Source of the DNA: Henningerozyma blattae CBS 6284
Lineage: Eukaryota > Ascomycota > Saccharomycetes > Saccharomycetales > Saccharomycetaceae
Reading direction: 5' to 3'
Assembly: GCF_000315915.1 (NCBI RefSeq)
Contig: NC_020185.1
Coordinates: 1,922,001-1,986,000 of the forward strand
Length of the DNA stretch: 64,000 nucleotides
The position numbers and the translations under genes were made by a program. Positions 10,108-21,542 of this stretch are shown here, piece after piece (position 1 is the first letter of the stretch; every line of letters starts with the position of its first letter). A model generated the notes under the pieces. It was not told the DNA's origin. It saw nothing but the letters and a program-made list of their open reading frames with translations, and did not search any database.

Positions 10108-13100
10108 CTACGATGATATTACTCTTGTAAAATCAAGAGATAGTTGAAGTACATCACTTTGTATTTCTGAAATTGTATGAGCTATAGGAATTGTTCTCAA
10201 GATTAGGGGATATAGGTATTTCAGGTTTTTGAGAATTACCGTATGGTTCTCTGAATCGTGCTTGGACAAAGAAACCATAATAGTGCACAAGCCTCTTAAT
10301 AAAATCTTTAATTCCATTCTACGAACTTTGGGGAAGGGTTCGCGCTTTAATAACGGCTGATCAGAAATATACCTTCTTAATGCAAAAGAAATTCTGGACA
10401 CCAAATAAGGTGCGGCAATAATTCTCAACTGTTCATATTCACTGCCTTCCAACGTTGTTAATTCTATTAAATTGTTCAAACACATTTTAGAACATTCATA
10501 TTTAGTTAGAAGAGGTGGCTGAACTGTAGATCCGATTGTTTCATCAAAATTAATCTCTGCAAATCTTTCAGATACTTCATTTAGAGACCCACAACTACCC
10601 AGCAAAGTATTTTCAACATCATCAAGCTGGTAAAAGAATGTATTTGACCAGACAGCCGAAATAAAAGCATCTAGATGGTTTCGGTCCATTAAGTAAATAA
10701 AGTTTCCCTGCAACAAAATTTTACGGTAACTAAAAAATTGTTTTATATCAACTGCTTCAGTCATTTTGTCGGTTTCGTCATTGACCTTGTGAAGTGGCGC
10801 AACAGCCACTTTTATAAATACATCACAAAATTCTTTTATAATTGGTTCTGAGATCTGTTTTTTTTCATAACATTCGATTATTTGATTTGTTAATGTTTTG
10901 AAGCAACGGGAACTAAATTCCCATAAAGGAAGATTTTTTTCTTCGCTATTATCAATTAACGATTTTCTGTCAATCGTTTCCCCTAGATTTTTCATTAATT
11001 TTAATATATTATTTTCCTTAAATGGTATTTTGTTATCTTTAATTGATTGTTCTAGTTTATCACTTAATTGCTTACAAGCTTCATAACTGACAGCTTGGAA
11101 TGTTGGGATACGAACTCTTGCTGAAGAAGGAAGCTTTGGTAGTAACTTCTTTTCAATTTTTTCTCTAGTTTCAAAGGACAAGTTGATGATACTACTTAAT
11201 TGGACTAGTATTATGCTTTGAATATCAACTGGTAAATCTTGTGAAAATGTTTTTAAGCATTCTAAAATAGCATTCTGTAACGTTGATGGTTTCTTTTTAT
11301 CCCTTGAATGTTCTGGTAGTAATGGATATCTAATGCCAGCATTAAATAAGTTCAAAACAGATTCTACTAACTTTAAGGTTATCAAGTTATATTTCTCTAG
11401 TAAGTAATACAAATTTGGGAAAGAAATGACCAATTCATAAATACAGTCATAGCCTGTTTTGTTGTAATTTGAATTTGGGGCGGAAATATCTCTATAAACA
11501 ATAGAATATCCACTCCATAATGTGAAGCATTTATTCAAGACGTCTTCGTTTATTTGATCTATAGCTAGTAAAGATTCCAAAAGGATTTTAAATTTGGAAA
11601 TAGCAATATATTGTACAGCCGTCGATTGTAGATGAAATAAGTGGTTTATAAAATCAAATAATAGTAGCCACTTTTCACTTGTATTTTTAGAATCGTCGGT
11701 AAATGTTGAAAACTTTTTTGGATATAATTTTGCTAAGCCATCTAAGGTAATATCTAAGAAATCAACATAATCACTCAAATCTTGTTCCGTTAGGTGGCGC
11801 TCTAAGAAAGGTTTAATAACTTCCAAATAAATTAATTCCCAATCTGGTAAGTACAACGCATGAGAATCTAATATCCTGTAGAACGTTTGGATTGCACCAT
11901 TTTTAACCTCAATTCTATTATCTTTCGTACAGTCTACTAAATTAGATAACAAGTATAGCCACAAACCATAATACATGCTGAGGAATGGAGAACTATCGTT
12001 TGTAATAATATTTAAGGTATTGCCTGGCTGAATCTTCTTATTAAACACAGTTAACTCTTGTTGAAGTTCCTTCTCATCTTGAGAGGAATAGCATGTTCTC
12101 AAATAATCACCTACTAACCAAAATTGACTAATTGAAGAAAATGAGATATTTAGATTACGTTGTTGATTAACAAAGTTCACAATTGTGTCTATCACACACT
12201 TAATAGTGTTTAACGGCAAAGTTTGCAAAAAATCATCTGAAATTAACTTGAAAACATCGAATGAAACTTGAATTAATTCTTTGTGTTTTTGTATGAATGC
12301 GTTGACTAACGACGAATCATCTTCATCCTCGTCTAAAAGGATTCCCTTATCTCTACTTACCCAATGAAATGGAGAATTAATAATATCAAAAACAATTTTC
12401 CAGGAATGTGAAAGGAGATCACCAAATTCATTTAAAATTTCCTTTAGTGTTGATAACAGTTGAAATAAAATATCAGCTTCAGTATTTGATGTACCATGAT
12501 TTATTTCATCTCTACCGACTTCCAAATTCCTTAAGGTATTGATGGTATCCAATAAAGAATTTGCAACCAATAGCTCGAGTTTTTGGAAGTTAGCAGTTCT
12601 TGAATCTTGATCTTCAATAGAAGCAATTGAGTTGGAAATTTGCCTAATCATATCCGTAAAAATATTTGTCACATATAATCTTAAAGAATGTGACCCCAAA
12701 GAACGATCACCTATCAACTCTGTCAAATAACTCATTACAATTTCCCAATTTTTTTTGCCCACTTCTCCTTCGATAAATCTTCTACAGTTATTTGTCGTTA
12801 AATGGCCTAATTGTGAGACAAAAAAAGTTTTGTTATATATACAATTTCTAATTTTATTGTTGACCACTGAATGATAGAATCCACCATTTTTATCACCATG
12901 GTATTCTTTCGATGTATCAAACGTTTGTCTTGATTCTTCAACAATAATCTTCAAGAAAGATTTTAGGGCGGTTGCAGAATATGAAGCAGTACTTTCATAT
13001 AAATTTGCAAAACTACTTTCAATCAAGGCACTATCATTCTTACTTAACATTGGTGGTGGAGGTATATCCTGAGAATAAATATTTTCCATAAAATCATTAG

Positions 13101-13293
13101 ATGGTCCTGACATATAATAAGAAACCCATTGTAGTGCTACCAATACAAAATTCCAACTATCATAGTTCAAATTTTCACCAATTGATATTGTTAATGATAC
13201 CAATGCCCTAAATAACGATACCTGTCTTGGATTGAAATTTCTTGGATGTAAATATTTTCTATTTGAGAGCTCATGGTTTAAATGGTGTTGGTT

Positions 13294-13346
<53 letters not shown>

Positions 13347-15297
13347 GCTGCTGTTGCTGCTGTTGTTGTAATTTTTGAGATTGATTATTGTTTGAACCAA
13401 TCAATGTTTCACTTATAGCATTAAGGACAGATGTCCCAGCCGCAGCTGCAACAGTAGAAACAGTTACATCAGTTGCCGCTGAATCAATAGAGTTTCTAGG
13501 TTTAGGATCTTCGATTTTGAGTTCAGTTTCAAGACAATTTTTAACGATTGACAGAGAAAACAATTCTAAGCATTGATTTAGTTCATCATGTAAATTTAAA
13601 AGGCCTGCTGCATGGCCTAATTTTTGGAAAGATCTCACTAATTTGCTGAAGATATGGTTATCAAATGATGAGGAATATAATAATTTTCGAAGAATATTAA
13701 ACACATTGGGAAATATGCCTTTAAATGTTTGAATAATTGGTAATTGAATTTGAGTCTCTTGATCAGTATTTGATGACGAACTGTTGCTAGGTTCATTTTC
13801 CTTTGAGGAGGATGATGAATTTATTTTAATAATTGTTGTTGAATCAATTTTTGAAGCTGAATTACTAAATCCATTGGTCCAGTCACTAATTATTTGGAAT
13901 ATTAACCAAATCAAATAATTTTGATTTATTGATGAGGGATTTGATCTATCTAGCATTTGTAAATAAGATATTTTTGAAATAGAATTGTCCTTTGTGATTT
14001 GATAATTATCCAAAGTGACAATTAATTTAGTTTCATGTAATGCAATTGTTAATTCATTTGATTTTAAAATTTCGTAAAATTCCTTTGTTAATGATGTTAA
14101 TATTTTTTTACGATCTTTCAAATTATCATAAATCATAAAAATAGATTCTACAAGTTCAATATCATTTGAAAAACTTCTAAAAATTTCTAATGTCAAAAGT
14201 TTTTTCCAGATTGGAGATTTTGAATCAGCAGTTAAAGTATGAATCAATAAAGAGAAAATGACTTCCAATTCTAGGTCTAAAGTGTTCAAAAATTCCTTTT
14301 TTATTAATAATTTAATGCATCTATAACTTCTAACCACGATAGAAAAGCTTGCAGTAGTTGAAGGAATGTTTCTTAATAGGAATGGGACCATTTTAATACG
14401 TAGGAGAAATTGCAGATCTTTATAATTTAAAAATGAACTATAGCTATTACTTAGAATTGATTCTAAGATCTCTAATCCATAGTCAATTGGTACATTATTC
14501 ATATCTAGCATCTTATCCATTTTTATCTTTGTATTGCCAGTATTAATGTCTGTCGTAATGGAGTTGTTACTAGTTATTGTTGTTGTAATGTTATTATTAA
14601 TTGAGGATGAATCTTTGTTTTTCTCTGATAGGGAACTCAGATCAGTGAATAATACATAAGCATCATATCTATAAGCGTTAACCATGATTGTATCACTATT
14701 TGTGATTAAAACTTGATGAGTTTCCTCCAACGCTGGGTTGTGTTCATCTTTACTCCAATTAAACGATAATCTTTCAAAAATTTCATCAATCAACTGTTGC
14801 ATTGTGGCACTAGCGGTACCTATAACCATTGGAGATTTATTAGGAACTTGTAATAAGTTTGAACAGCAAGTTAACAATTTTGCGCATAAGGGGCCATAGA
14901 TATATTTGCCATAAGTTTTAAAAAATATAGGAACTATTTGTAAGACTTTCAGTTGAATATCAGAAGCCAATAGAGTAGCTTCAATGAAAGAATCTAATAC
15001 TTGAGATATTCTTGAATCTGGGATACAATCTACAGACGACATTCTTTGTAAGCATTGCATTGCGATAGTAGTCAATTTGGCACTCTTCGAACTACATGCT
15101 TTTATCAAAGGTATTATGAAATCAGGGTGACGTTTTAAATCCAAATTGCTATGGCATGTCTTAAGGATCTCCAAAGCTTTATCACTTGTATGTTTAACTT
15201 CTGAATTTTTTCTTCTGGATTCAGAGACTAAATTATGCAGATCATTATTCAACAATTTCTGAAGAGTGAAGAATTGTTGTTGTTGAGTAACTACCAT
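10108..15297 (-). CDS. MON2: Mon2, Golgi/endosome trafficking scaffold related to large Arf-GEFs
   Basis: Peripheral Golgi/endosomal HEAT-repeat protein resembling large Arf-GEFs but lacking a Sec7 catalytic domain. It works with Dop1 and the flippase Neo1 in endosome-Golgi transport. The 1729 aa are slightly longer than S. cerevisiae Mon2 (about 1640). The N-terminus (FFTLQKLLNNDLHNLVSE) fits the DCB region, and helical repeats fill most of the protein. No Sec7 motif was seen. Much of the extra length is Asn/Ser-rich linkers and a 25-Gln run at residues 644-668. Its position after PTH4 and divergent to the TBC gene fits YNL297C. Start is the ATG at 15297-15295; the frame is open throughout. 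Confidence 0.88.
13294..13368 (-). repeat. CAA/CAG repeat encoding 25 glutamines in MON2
   Basis: Twenty-five consecutive Gln codons on the minus strand, mostly CAA with a few CAG at one end, flanked by further Gln/Asn/His codons. A length-variable coding microsatellite. Confidence 0.95.
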
Positions 15298-16341
15298 GAT
15301 TGAATATATGGGTATAATAAATTTTCAAAGTGAAAAGATAACAAAATAGAAAAATAAAGAATACCTAAATAAACACTATAGTCAATTGGGAAATAAAAAT
15401 GCAGAGCTCTCCTTGATAGACGTGTTTTTTTTGTATAAAAAAATTATTAGTAGTTCTCGTATATATCTAAATGCCGTTTTAAAAAAAACTAATTGTATCT
15501 AATAATTATTTAATGACGTATGAAGTAGGCTGATAAAGAAATAATTATTGTACTTTATATTAAAACTAGAATATTTGTTTTAAACCTAAACCGCGCGGTT
15601 TTCCGTACCAAGCGATAATTTTCAAAGCTTATTTTAAGGGCAAAAGATATTAAAATTTTATTCTTCAAGCTAATAGATTTAATCTTAGCAAGCATTACAT
15701 TATTTAAATTCTCAAGAGTAGGAGGAGCCTATCAAATTATATCTCAAAACTTATTCCCTCATTTATGTATTTTTTTTTTATCATCTCTCGACCCCAGGTT
15801 CCGGTCTTTGCTCGTACAGATACGTAAGGATAGATGCATCGATAAAGATATAGATATGTTGATAAATATATAGCAGCATAGATAGATGAATAGATATAAA
15901 TACATATCATTCAGTGTTGTTCCACATCTCTCAGAACCCTAGTCTCAATCCTGGAATCTGCAATCAAAACCCTGACCTCCTGTTGTATTTTCAACACAAT
16001 CACGATTTGTCTTTTCTGTTAATCACAGATTGCCTTTTTTCACTATTTGGCAGGATCCAATACCAATTCGGAGTACAGTAAAGTTACTATAAGCCACAAA
16101 CCGAGAATGTGTTTGGAAAAGTAAAAAAGTCATATTTGTAAACAATCAAAGCGATGATGTGAGATGAGTACTTTTTACGAATGAGGCTGAAGTAGGCGAA
16201 GTGTATATCTATATATCTAGAGTTGGCAATCTAGTAAATCATTTTCTGGAGACTTTAACAACACATAGTACTGTGACGTATAATTCTGTTTTATTTGATC
16301 AAGTTGATCTAAATGTGTTATAGTTATTATTAAATTAAATA
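15298..16341. other. divergent MON2-MSB3 intergenic region
   Basis: About 1 kb between divergent genes. It contains a perfect 12-bp GC-rich palindrome (15589-15600) and an array of GATA/GATAGAT-type repeats at about 15829-15905 that could bind GATA factors or simply be low complexity. No RNA gene or further ORF is convincing. Confidence 0.4.
15589..15600. promoter_or_regulatory. AACCGCGCGGTT palindrome, candidate Rsc3/Rsc30 site
   Basis: A perfect 12-bp palindrome with a CGCGCG core in otherwise very AT-rich DNA, roughly midway between the two divergent start codons. CGCGCG is the known recognition core of the RSC subunits Rsc3/Rsc30, which keep promoters nucleosome-depleted. The assignment rests on motif and position only. 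Confidence 0.45.
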
Positions 16342-18969
16342 ATGATTCAGTTCGAGCATCGAAATGATGTGTTTCGAGAGAAGAAGAAAGGTATATCAAC
16401 ACCACATACTGAGACACATTGGCAAAACCATTCACAAGAATACTCACAGTCCAATGCAACTATGAATTACTCGAAAATAAATAATTGGAATAGAATTAAT
16501 AATGTAAACAATATTTATAATACAGGTAAATCACATTATAATCGTACACTCAGTCATACATCTTCTTCTAATCATATACCGACTAATTATTCAGGTAATC
16601 ATACAACTAACCATACAACTGACCATGCAACTAACCATACAACTAACCATACAACTAATAATGCAAATAATAATACAAATAATAATACAAATAATTATAT
16701 GCAAAATAATCATACACTTAATAATCGTTCCTTTAATACATTCAAACACGGATATAATAGAACATATGACCACATCAATCTAGATAGTGTTAGCTGTTAC
16801 AATTACAAATACAAATCAAATAATAGCATTCCATCTCAAACTTCCCCTTCAAGAACTTATCATAATCCCACTGAACAAATATCTTCTTACAATAAGACAT
16901 TTACTAGATTGCATAATTTAGGACAAAATAATACAACACAGCATTTACAGGAAACAAAGCATAATGACTCGAGAATTTCCTCATATAACGATACTAGTAT
17001 CACTTCGATCAATAATTTATACAACACTAATCATAATAATATTCATTCAAACGGTTACAAAAGGAATAACCCTGCTAATGATAAATTAGTATCTATTGAA
17101 AATTTTTATAGCAAACAAAGTATTAATAAACTGAATTCTGATAGACCACTCCCGCGGAAACGTTCAATTTCTCCAAAGAAATATAAGTTTAATTTTGAAA
17201 TGGAAGATGAGAATGAAAATGTTACCACTGCCACCAAACATGATGATAATGATGATCAAAATATGGTACCTGCACAAGGAGATGATATGTCCAGTTTTTA
17301 TAACTTATATGAAGATAGTGACGAAACAGAAGATGCTCAATTAAATCTTAATACTACTCATACAAATCATACTACTCATACAAATCATACTACTCATACA
17401 AATCACACAAATCATACAAATCATACACATCATACAAATCATACAAATCATACGAGTCATACAATACGTACAAGGAATTCAAGACATTCAATCCCACAAA
17501 GTATTCATGTTGCCATAGCAGATTCAAATACAAGTGCAGAAATGTTTGATAGATATGGGTTTAAGAAGCAAATAAACTCAAACATCATTTCCATAGAAAC
17601 TTATGATAAATGGTTTGCAAATTATGATAAGTATCTTGTGAAACAGAAACGTCAATGGATTCAATTCTTAACAAACTCAAATAATAATATTCAAATTATA
17701 AATGATTTCCCAACTAGACTACCTGAAAGATCAGATCAGCTGAAAATATTGATTAGAAATGGTATACCTCCAGATTGGAGAGGTATGGTATGGTGGCATT
17801 ATTCAGGTGGTCAAAATTTGTTACAGAAAAATGTCGGTTTATACGATTCATTAATCAAAATAGTGACTCGTTATGAAAGACACGGCTTATTATATAAAAA
17901 AGTTCCAGATTTCGATAATATTGAAAGAGATTTGAACAGAACTTTCCCAGAAAATATTCATTTCCAAAAAGAACCTTTCCAATTGAATGAACCTTTGATG
18001 ATTATTAGATTAAAAAAGTTTTTAATGGCTTTTTCCATCTATAAACCAAATATTGGATATTGTCAATCAATGAATTTTCTTGCTGGACTTTTACTTTTAT
18101 TTTTAGATGAAGAAAAGACTTTTTGGATGTTAATAATCATTACTACACAATTATTACCGGGAGTTTATGACACTAATTTGGAAGGAGTTAATATTGACCA
18201 AGGAACTCTATTACTTTGCTTGAATAAATATCTACCAGATGTTTGGGATTGGTTACGACTACATTCAATAAATAATAGTTTATTACCTCACTCCAATAAT
18301 AATAATTCCTCGATGACAACTTCTGCGGCAGATTTAAATCATTCCATAGTTCATTTACCTCCAGTAACCTTATGTACTGCTAGTTGGTTTATGAGTTGTT
18401 TTATTGACACGGTACCAATTGAGACAACTTTACGGATTTGGGATTGTTTATTTTACGAAGGCTCCAATATTTTATTTAGGGTTTCTATTGGTTTATTAGA
18501 AATGATAAAAAATTCAGCAAATAATTTACCAAATAATAGAATAAATGATGAATATTTGATGTATTCAATTCGTCAATTCCCAAGTAAAGTAATAGATGTA
18601 AACGAATTTTTCAATAAAATAATTTTCCGTAAACGTTGTGTATTTGACGGTCTAAATCAAAATGATATTGAACGATATAGAAAATATGTTAGATATCAAA
18701 AAAATTCTTCTCAAAATAATTATAAAGCACCTCGTATTATTAACCCCACTAAGCATGTTCATTCAAATAGTATTCTTCATCATAATAAGGACCATTCAAA
18801 TTATCTAAATTCCAAAGATGCTTTAGAATTTAAAGAAATCTTGGAAGAAATTGAAGGTAAAAAAGTTACACCTCAACCTCCTAGCAATAAATTTAGTTTT
18901 GGATTTAGAAATGGAATGCATCAAATGAAACAAAAATTCTCAGTTGATAAAGAAAGAGGTATTGTATAG
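16342..18969 (+). CDS. MSB3: TBC-domain Rab GTPase-activating protein (Msb3/Msb4 family)
   Basis: Rab GAP acting on Sec4 and other exocytic/endocytic Rabs in polarised growth. The 875 aa include a TBC domain at about 465-740 starting KILIRNGIPPDWRGMVWW. The catalytic arginine motif IERDLNR is at 527-533 (Arg533), and the glutamine-finger motif YCQ is at 573-575, both intact. The N-terminal 390 residues are unusually rich in Asn, His and Thr, with tetrapeptide-like HTN/HTT repeats, making the protein longer than its S. cerevisiae relatives. It lies between MON2 and PUS4, as YNL293W (MSB3) does; the ohnolog MSB4 is in the sister track. The ATG at 16342 is the first in frame; Met41 is an alternative start. 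Confidence 0.9.
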   Translation: MIQFEHRNDVFREKKKGISTPHTETHWQNHSQEYSQSNATMNYSKINNWNRINNVNNIYNTGKSHYNRTLSHTSSSNHIPTNYSGNHTTNHTTDHATNHTTNHTTNNANNNTNNNTNNYMQNNHTLNNRSFNTFKHGYNRTYDHINLDSVSCYNYKYKSNNSIPSQTSPSRTYHNPTEQISSYNKTFTRLHNLGQNNTTQHLQETKHNDSRISSYNDTSITSINNLYNTNHNNIHSNGYKRNNPANDKLVSIENFYSKQSINKLNSDRPLPRKRSISPKKYKFNFEMEDENENVTTATKHDDNDDQNMVPAQGDDMSSFYNLYEDSDETEDAQLNLNTTHTNHTTHTNHTTHTNHTNHTNHTHHTNHTNHTSHTIRTRNSRHSIPQSIHVAIADSNTSAEMFDRYGFKKQINSNIISIETYDKWFANYDKYLVKQKRQWIQFLTNSNNNIQIINDFPTRLPERSDQLKILIRNGIPPDWRGMVWWHYSGGQNLLQKNVGLYDSLIKIVTRYERHGLLYKKVPDFDNIERDLNRTFPENIHFQKEPFQLNEPLMIIRLKKFLMAFSIYKPNIGYCQSMNFLAGLLLLFLDEEKTFWMLIIITTQLLPGVYDTNLEGVNIDQGTLLLCLNKYLPDVWDWLRLHSINNSLLPHSNNNNSSMTTSAADLNHSIVHLPPVTLCTASWFMSCFIDTVPIETTLRIWDCLFYEGSNILFRVSIGLLEMIKNSANNLPNNRINDEYLMYSIRQFPSKVIDVNEFFNKIIFRKRCVFDGLNQNDIERYRKYVRYQKNSSQNNYKAPRIINPTKHVHSNSILHHNKDHSNYLNSKDALEFKEILEEIEGKKVTPQPPSNKFSFGFRNGMHQMKQKFSVDKERGIV
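16596..16700 (+). repeat. coding repeat of Asn-His-Thr-Thr units in MSB3
   Basis: Tandem, slightly diverged units of 12 bases (AATCATACAACT and variants), then AATAATACA units. They encode NHTTNHTT and NNTNNT runs near residues 86-118. Confidence 0.85.
17351..17463 (+). repeat. second coding repeat, His-Thr-Asn units in MSB3
   Basis: Tandem CATACAAAT/CATACTACT units encode (HTNHTT)n and (HTN)n at about residues 338-373. The same sequence type recurs 700 bp earlier, so the two tracts probably arose by the same slippage or unequal exchange process. Confidence 0.85.
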
Positions 18970-19453
18970 GCAAGACATTGATCTTTATAAGGCTATACAA
19001 ATAAACGTTTACAATTCCAGACTTTTTTTTTTAATATTTTTTAATCATTTAATAACTCAAATAAGTGCGTTAAAAACTACGTACACGCATCATAACTTTA
19101 TTAATAGATATTCAACAATTCATCTCATATATATTTTTGCATTTTAATAATCTTTATAAATCTAACAATTTAGAATAATTTTTTTTAATTATTTATTTTT
19201 ATGTTTTTGAACTGATACGTGTTTTTTTGTTTTTTTTGGTAAATCTTGTTTATAACGTTTTTCTTCATCTCGCTTACAATGTCATCAATAGACTGTATAG
19301 TCTGAAAATAAATCTTTTTTCAGTGCAATGAAAAATTAAAAAAAAGCTAAAAAAGTTGAAAAAGAAACAAAACATCACAAAAAAAACAACACATCTTCAC
19401 AAATTGACAAGAATTTTATAAACTCGTATATAAATATTTCAAAATATTATACA
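18970..19453. other. MSB3 3' region and PUS4 promoter
   Basis: AT-rich, with T-rich and then A-rich stretches just before the PUS4 start. No other feature is recognisable. Confidence 0.4.
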
Positions 19454-20692
19454 ATGAATGGTATTTTTGCCATTGAGAAGCCAAGTGGTATTACATCGAA
19501 TCAATTCTTGCAAAAATTACAAAATGTCTTAGCTCATAGTCAAGTATTTTCTAAATCCATTCAGGCTGCCACCAGTGAAAGAGCTGCAGAATATGAAAGA
19601 CAAACAGGTAAGAAACCAAGTAAGAGAAAATTACGTAAAGTGATGAAGGTTAAAATGGGACATGGTGGTACATTAGATCCATTGGCATCTGGTGTGTTAG
19701 TTATTGGTATTGGATCTGGGACTAAAAAGCTAAGTAATTATCTGAATGGCTGTGTAAAAGAATATGAAAGTAAGGCACTTTTCGGTATTGGCACAACCTC
19801 TGGTGACGTCGAAGGTGATATCTTGAGTGAATGCAGTACTAAACAATTAAATTGGGATGATTTGAATACTGCCAAAGAGAAATTCTTGGGGAAATTGAAG
19901 CAAACACCACCCATTTATGCAGCATTAAAGATGAATGGTAAACCTTTACATGAATATGCTAGAGCTGGTATCCCATTGCCAAGGAAAATCGAACCAAGAC
20001 AAGTGGAAATCCATGAATTGGAGATCTTCAAAGATTCATTAACCAAAGATCATGGTTTTAAATTTCTACGTCCCAAAGATGAGGAAACCGTTGAAACAAT
20101 TAAGAAATTAGAAATGAACGCTAATATGTTGGAAGATAAGTTATATTATTCTACAGAATATTGTGCCAAAAATGGTATAGAAAACGAAGAGGTGGAATAC
20201 AGCCCTATCCCTTTAACAGAAGAAGAAAAATCATTGCTAAACGAACAAGGTGAGAATTACCAAGCACCATTATTACATATGCGAGCTAAAGTGTCAAGTG
20301 GTACTTATATCCGATCTTTAATTAGTGACATTGGTAAAAGTCAAGGTTCAGCAGCCTATATGGTTCAATTAATTCGTACTAGTCAAAGTGAATGGAGCTT
20401 AACCCGCCAAAATGTTTTCAAAATGGAAGATTTCACAGAAAGAGACGAAGAAGTGTGGAGGCCAGTTCTTGAAAAAGTCTTGGCGGCTGGTGGCGATAAC
20501 ACAAACATCGATGAATCATTAAAGGCTTCCCAAGAGACTTTTGACAAAATAAAAAAGACTAGTCAAAATATTGAAACTATGGATCAAGATAAATCCCAAA
20601 ATGGAACTGATATTGATCCATCACATACAAAAGAAGGCCAAACTGAATCAAACCCTGCAAATAAAAGAACTGCAGAAGAGGCCAATCTTTAA
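19454..20692 (+). CDS. PUS4: tRNA pseudouridine-55 synthase (TruB family)
   Basis: Makes pseudouridine 55 in the T-loop of nuclear and mitochondrial tRNAs. The 412 aa are close to the 403 of S. cerevisiae Pus4. The TruB signature KMGHGGTLDPLASGVLVIGIG is split by nothing and places the catalytic Asp at residue 75. The second conserved block, YIRSLISDIGKSQG, lies near residue 285. An eukaryote-type insertion follows the N-terminal segment, and the C-terminus is a hydrophilic extension. It is tandem with MSB3 and PCL1, the YNL293W-YNL292W-YNL289W order with MID1 and RFC3 missing. Confidence 0.94.
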   Translation: MNGIFAIEKPSGITSNQFLQKLQNVLAHSQVFSKSIQAATSERAAEYERQTGKKPSKRKLRKVMKVKMGHGGTLDPLASGVLVIGIGSGTKKLSNYLNGCVKEYESKALFGIGTTSGDVEGDILSECSTKQLNWDDLNTAKEKFLGKLKQTPPIYAALKMNGKPLHEYARAGIPLPRKIEPRQVEIHELEIFKDSLTKDHGFKFLRPKDEETVETIKKLEMNANMLEDKLYYSTEYCAKNGIENEEVEYSPIPLTEEEKSLLNEQGENYQAPLLHMRAKVSSGTYIRSLISDIGKSQGSAAYMVQLIRTSQSEWSLTRQNVFKMEDFTERDEEVWRPVLEKVLAAGGDNTNIDESLKASQETFDKIKKTSQNIETMDQDKSQNGTDIDPSHTKEGQTESNPANKRTAEEANL

Positions 20693-21542
20693 TTCTGTTT
20701 TATTAATCGATAGATACTCAAAGGGGAAGAATAAATTTAGCATTTCCCCATCCTGACAATAATCACGACGCAATTACCTAAACCGTATATAATTAAATAG
20801 AAGTTTATCTTACCTTTTATTTTTTTTCCCCTAATAAAATCCTATTTCGTACTTGTAATTGCCCTATTTGGAGTCATCTTATATTGGGTTTAGCTATAGC
20901 ATTAAAACCTTTTTTTTTGTTAAACACGAAATGTTACCTACAACGATCCACAGCCCAAATTCGCATTTCGCGTACAGGCAAATACCCATTTTGGGTGCCT
21001 TTAGCGAACGCCAATTTATCGCTATTAATTAGGGTATTTTCCCCTTTGGGTGTTGCTCAGCCATGTATCTGAGACCCAATTGGGCAACACAGTGAACCAT
21101 GACTCGAAAAAATAACGCCTAGCAAAAACACGAATGGCTAACTTGACGTGGCACAGATTTTTGCCTCTTAATAAAAAAGTTTTGCCGTTTTGGGGAAATA
21201 GATGGACACAAATATTTTTTCACAGAACTATCTAGATTTCGTGCATTTGACGGATTCGGAACGCAGACACGAAATTTCGCGACCCGGAGGGAAAAAATTG
21301 ATTTTGGCGTTTCTTTTACCATATATCGAGAATTAAGTAAATACTCCATCGATGTATAATTGATGTGAATGATATATAAGGATTAGTATTGATTATAATA
21401 TTACAATTGTGTTGTTGTTATTCATCAGTCTTTTCAGTTAAACATCATCATCCTCATCACTCTCATTCATATCATTTAATTGCATTGGCAACAAAACATT
21501 ACTACACAACATTATTATAATCTATACAATTCCATACACAAT
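20693..21542. other. PUS4 3' region and PCL1 promoter
   Basis: About 850 bp containing five SBF-type sites (20925-21281) and a stretch of imperfect inverted repeats (20950-21105). The small ORFs readable here cross these elements and look spurious. Confidence 0.5.
20925..21281. promoter_or_regulatory. SCB (Swi4/Swi6) cluster upstream of PCL1
   Basis: Five matches to CRCGAAA: 20925-20931 (+), 20966-20972 (-), 21237-21243 (-), 21268-21274 (+) and 21275-21281 (-). The last two abut as CACGAAATTTCGCG. They lie 262-618 bp upstream of the PCL1 ATG. PCL1 is a known late-G1 SBF target in S. cerevisiae, so the cluster supports both the gene call and conserved G1/S timing. Confidence 0.75.

Noticed and set aside
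16591..16773. antisense ORF with MVSC repeats in MSB3
   Set aside because: Reverse reading of the NHTT coding repeat.
21480..21542. N-terminal extension of PCL1 from a TTG codon
   Set aside because: The frame is open but starts with TTG; the ATG at 21543 aligns with the family start.
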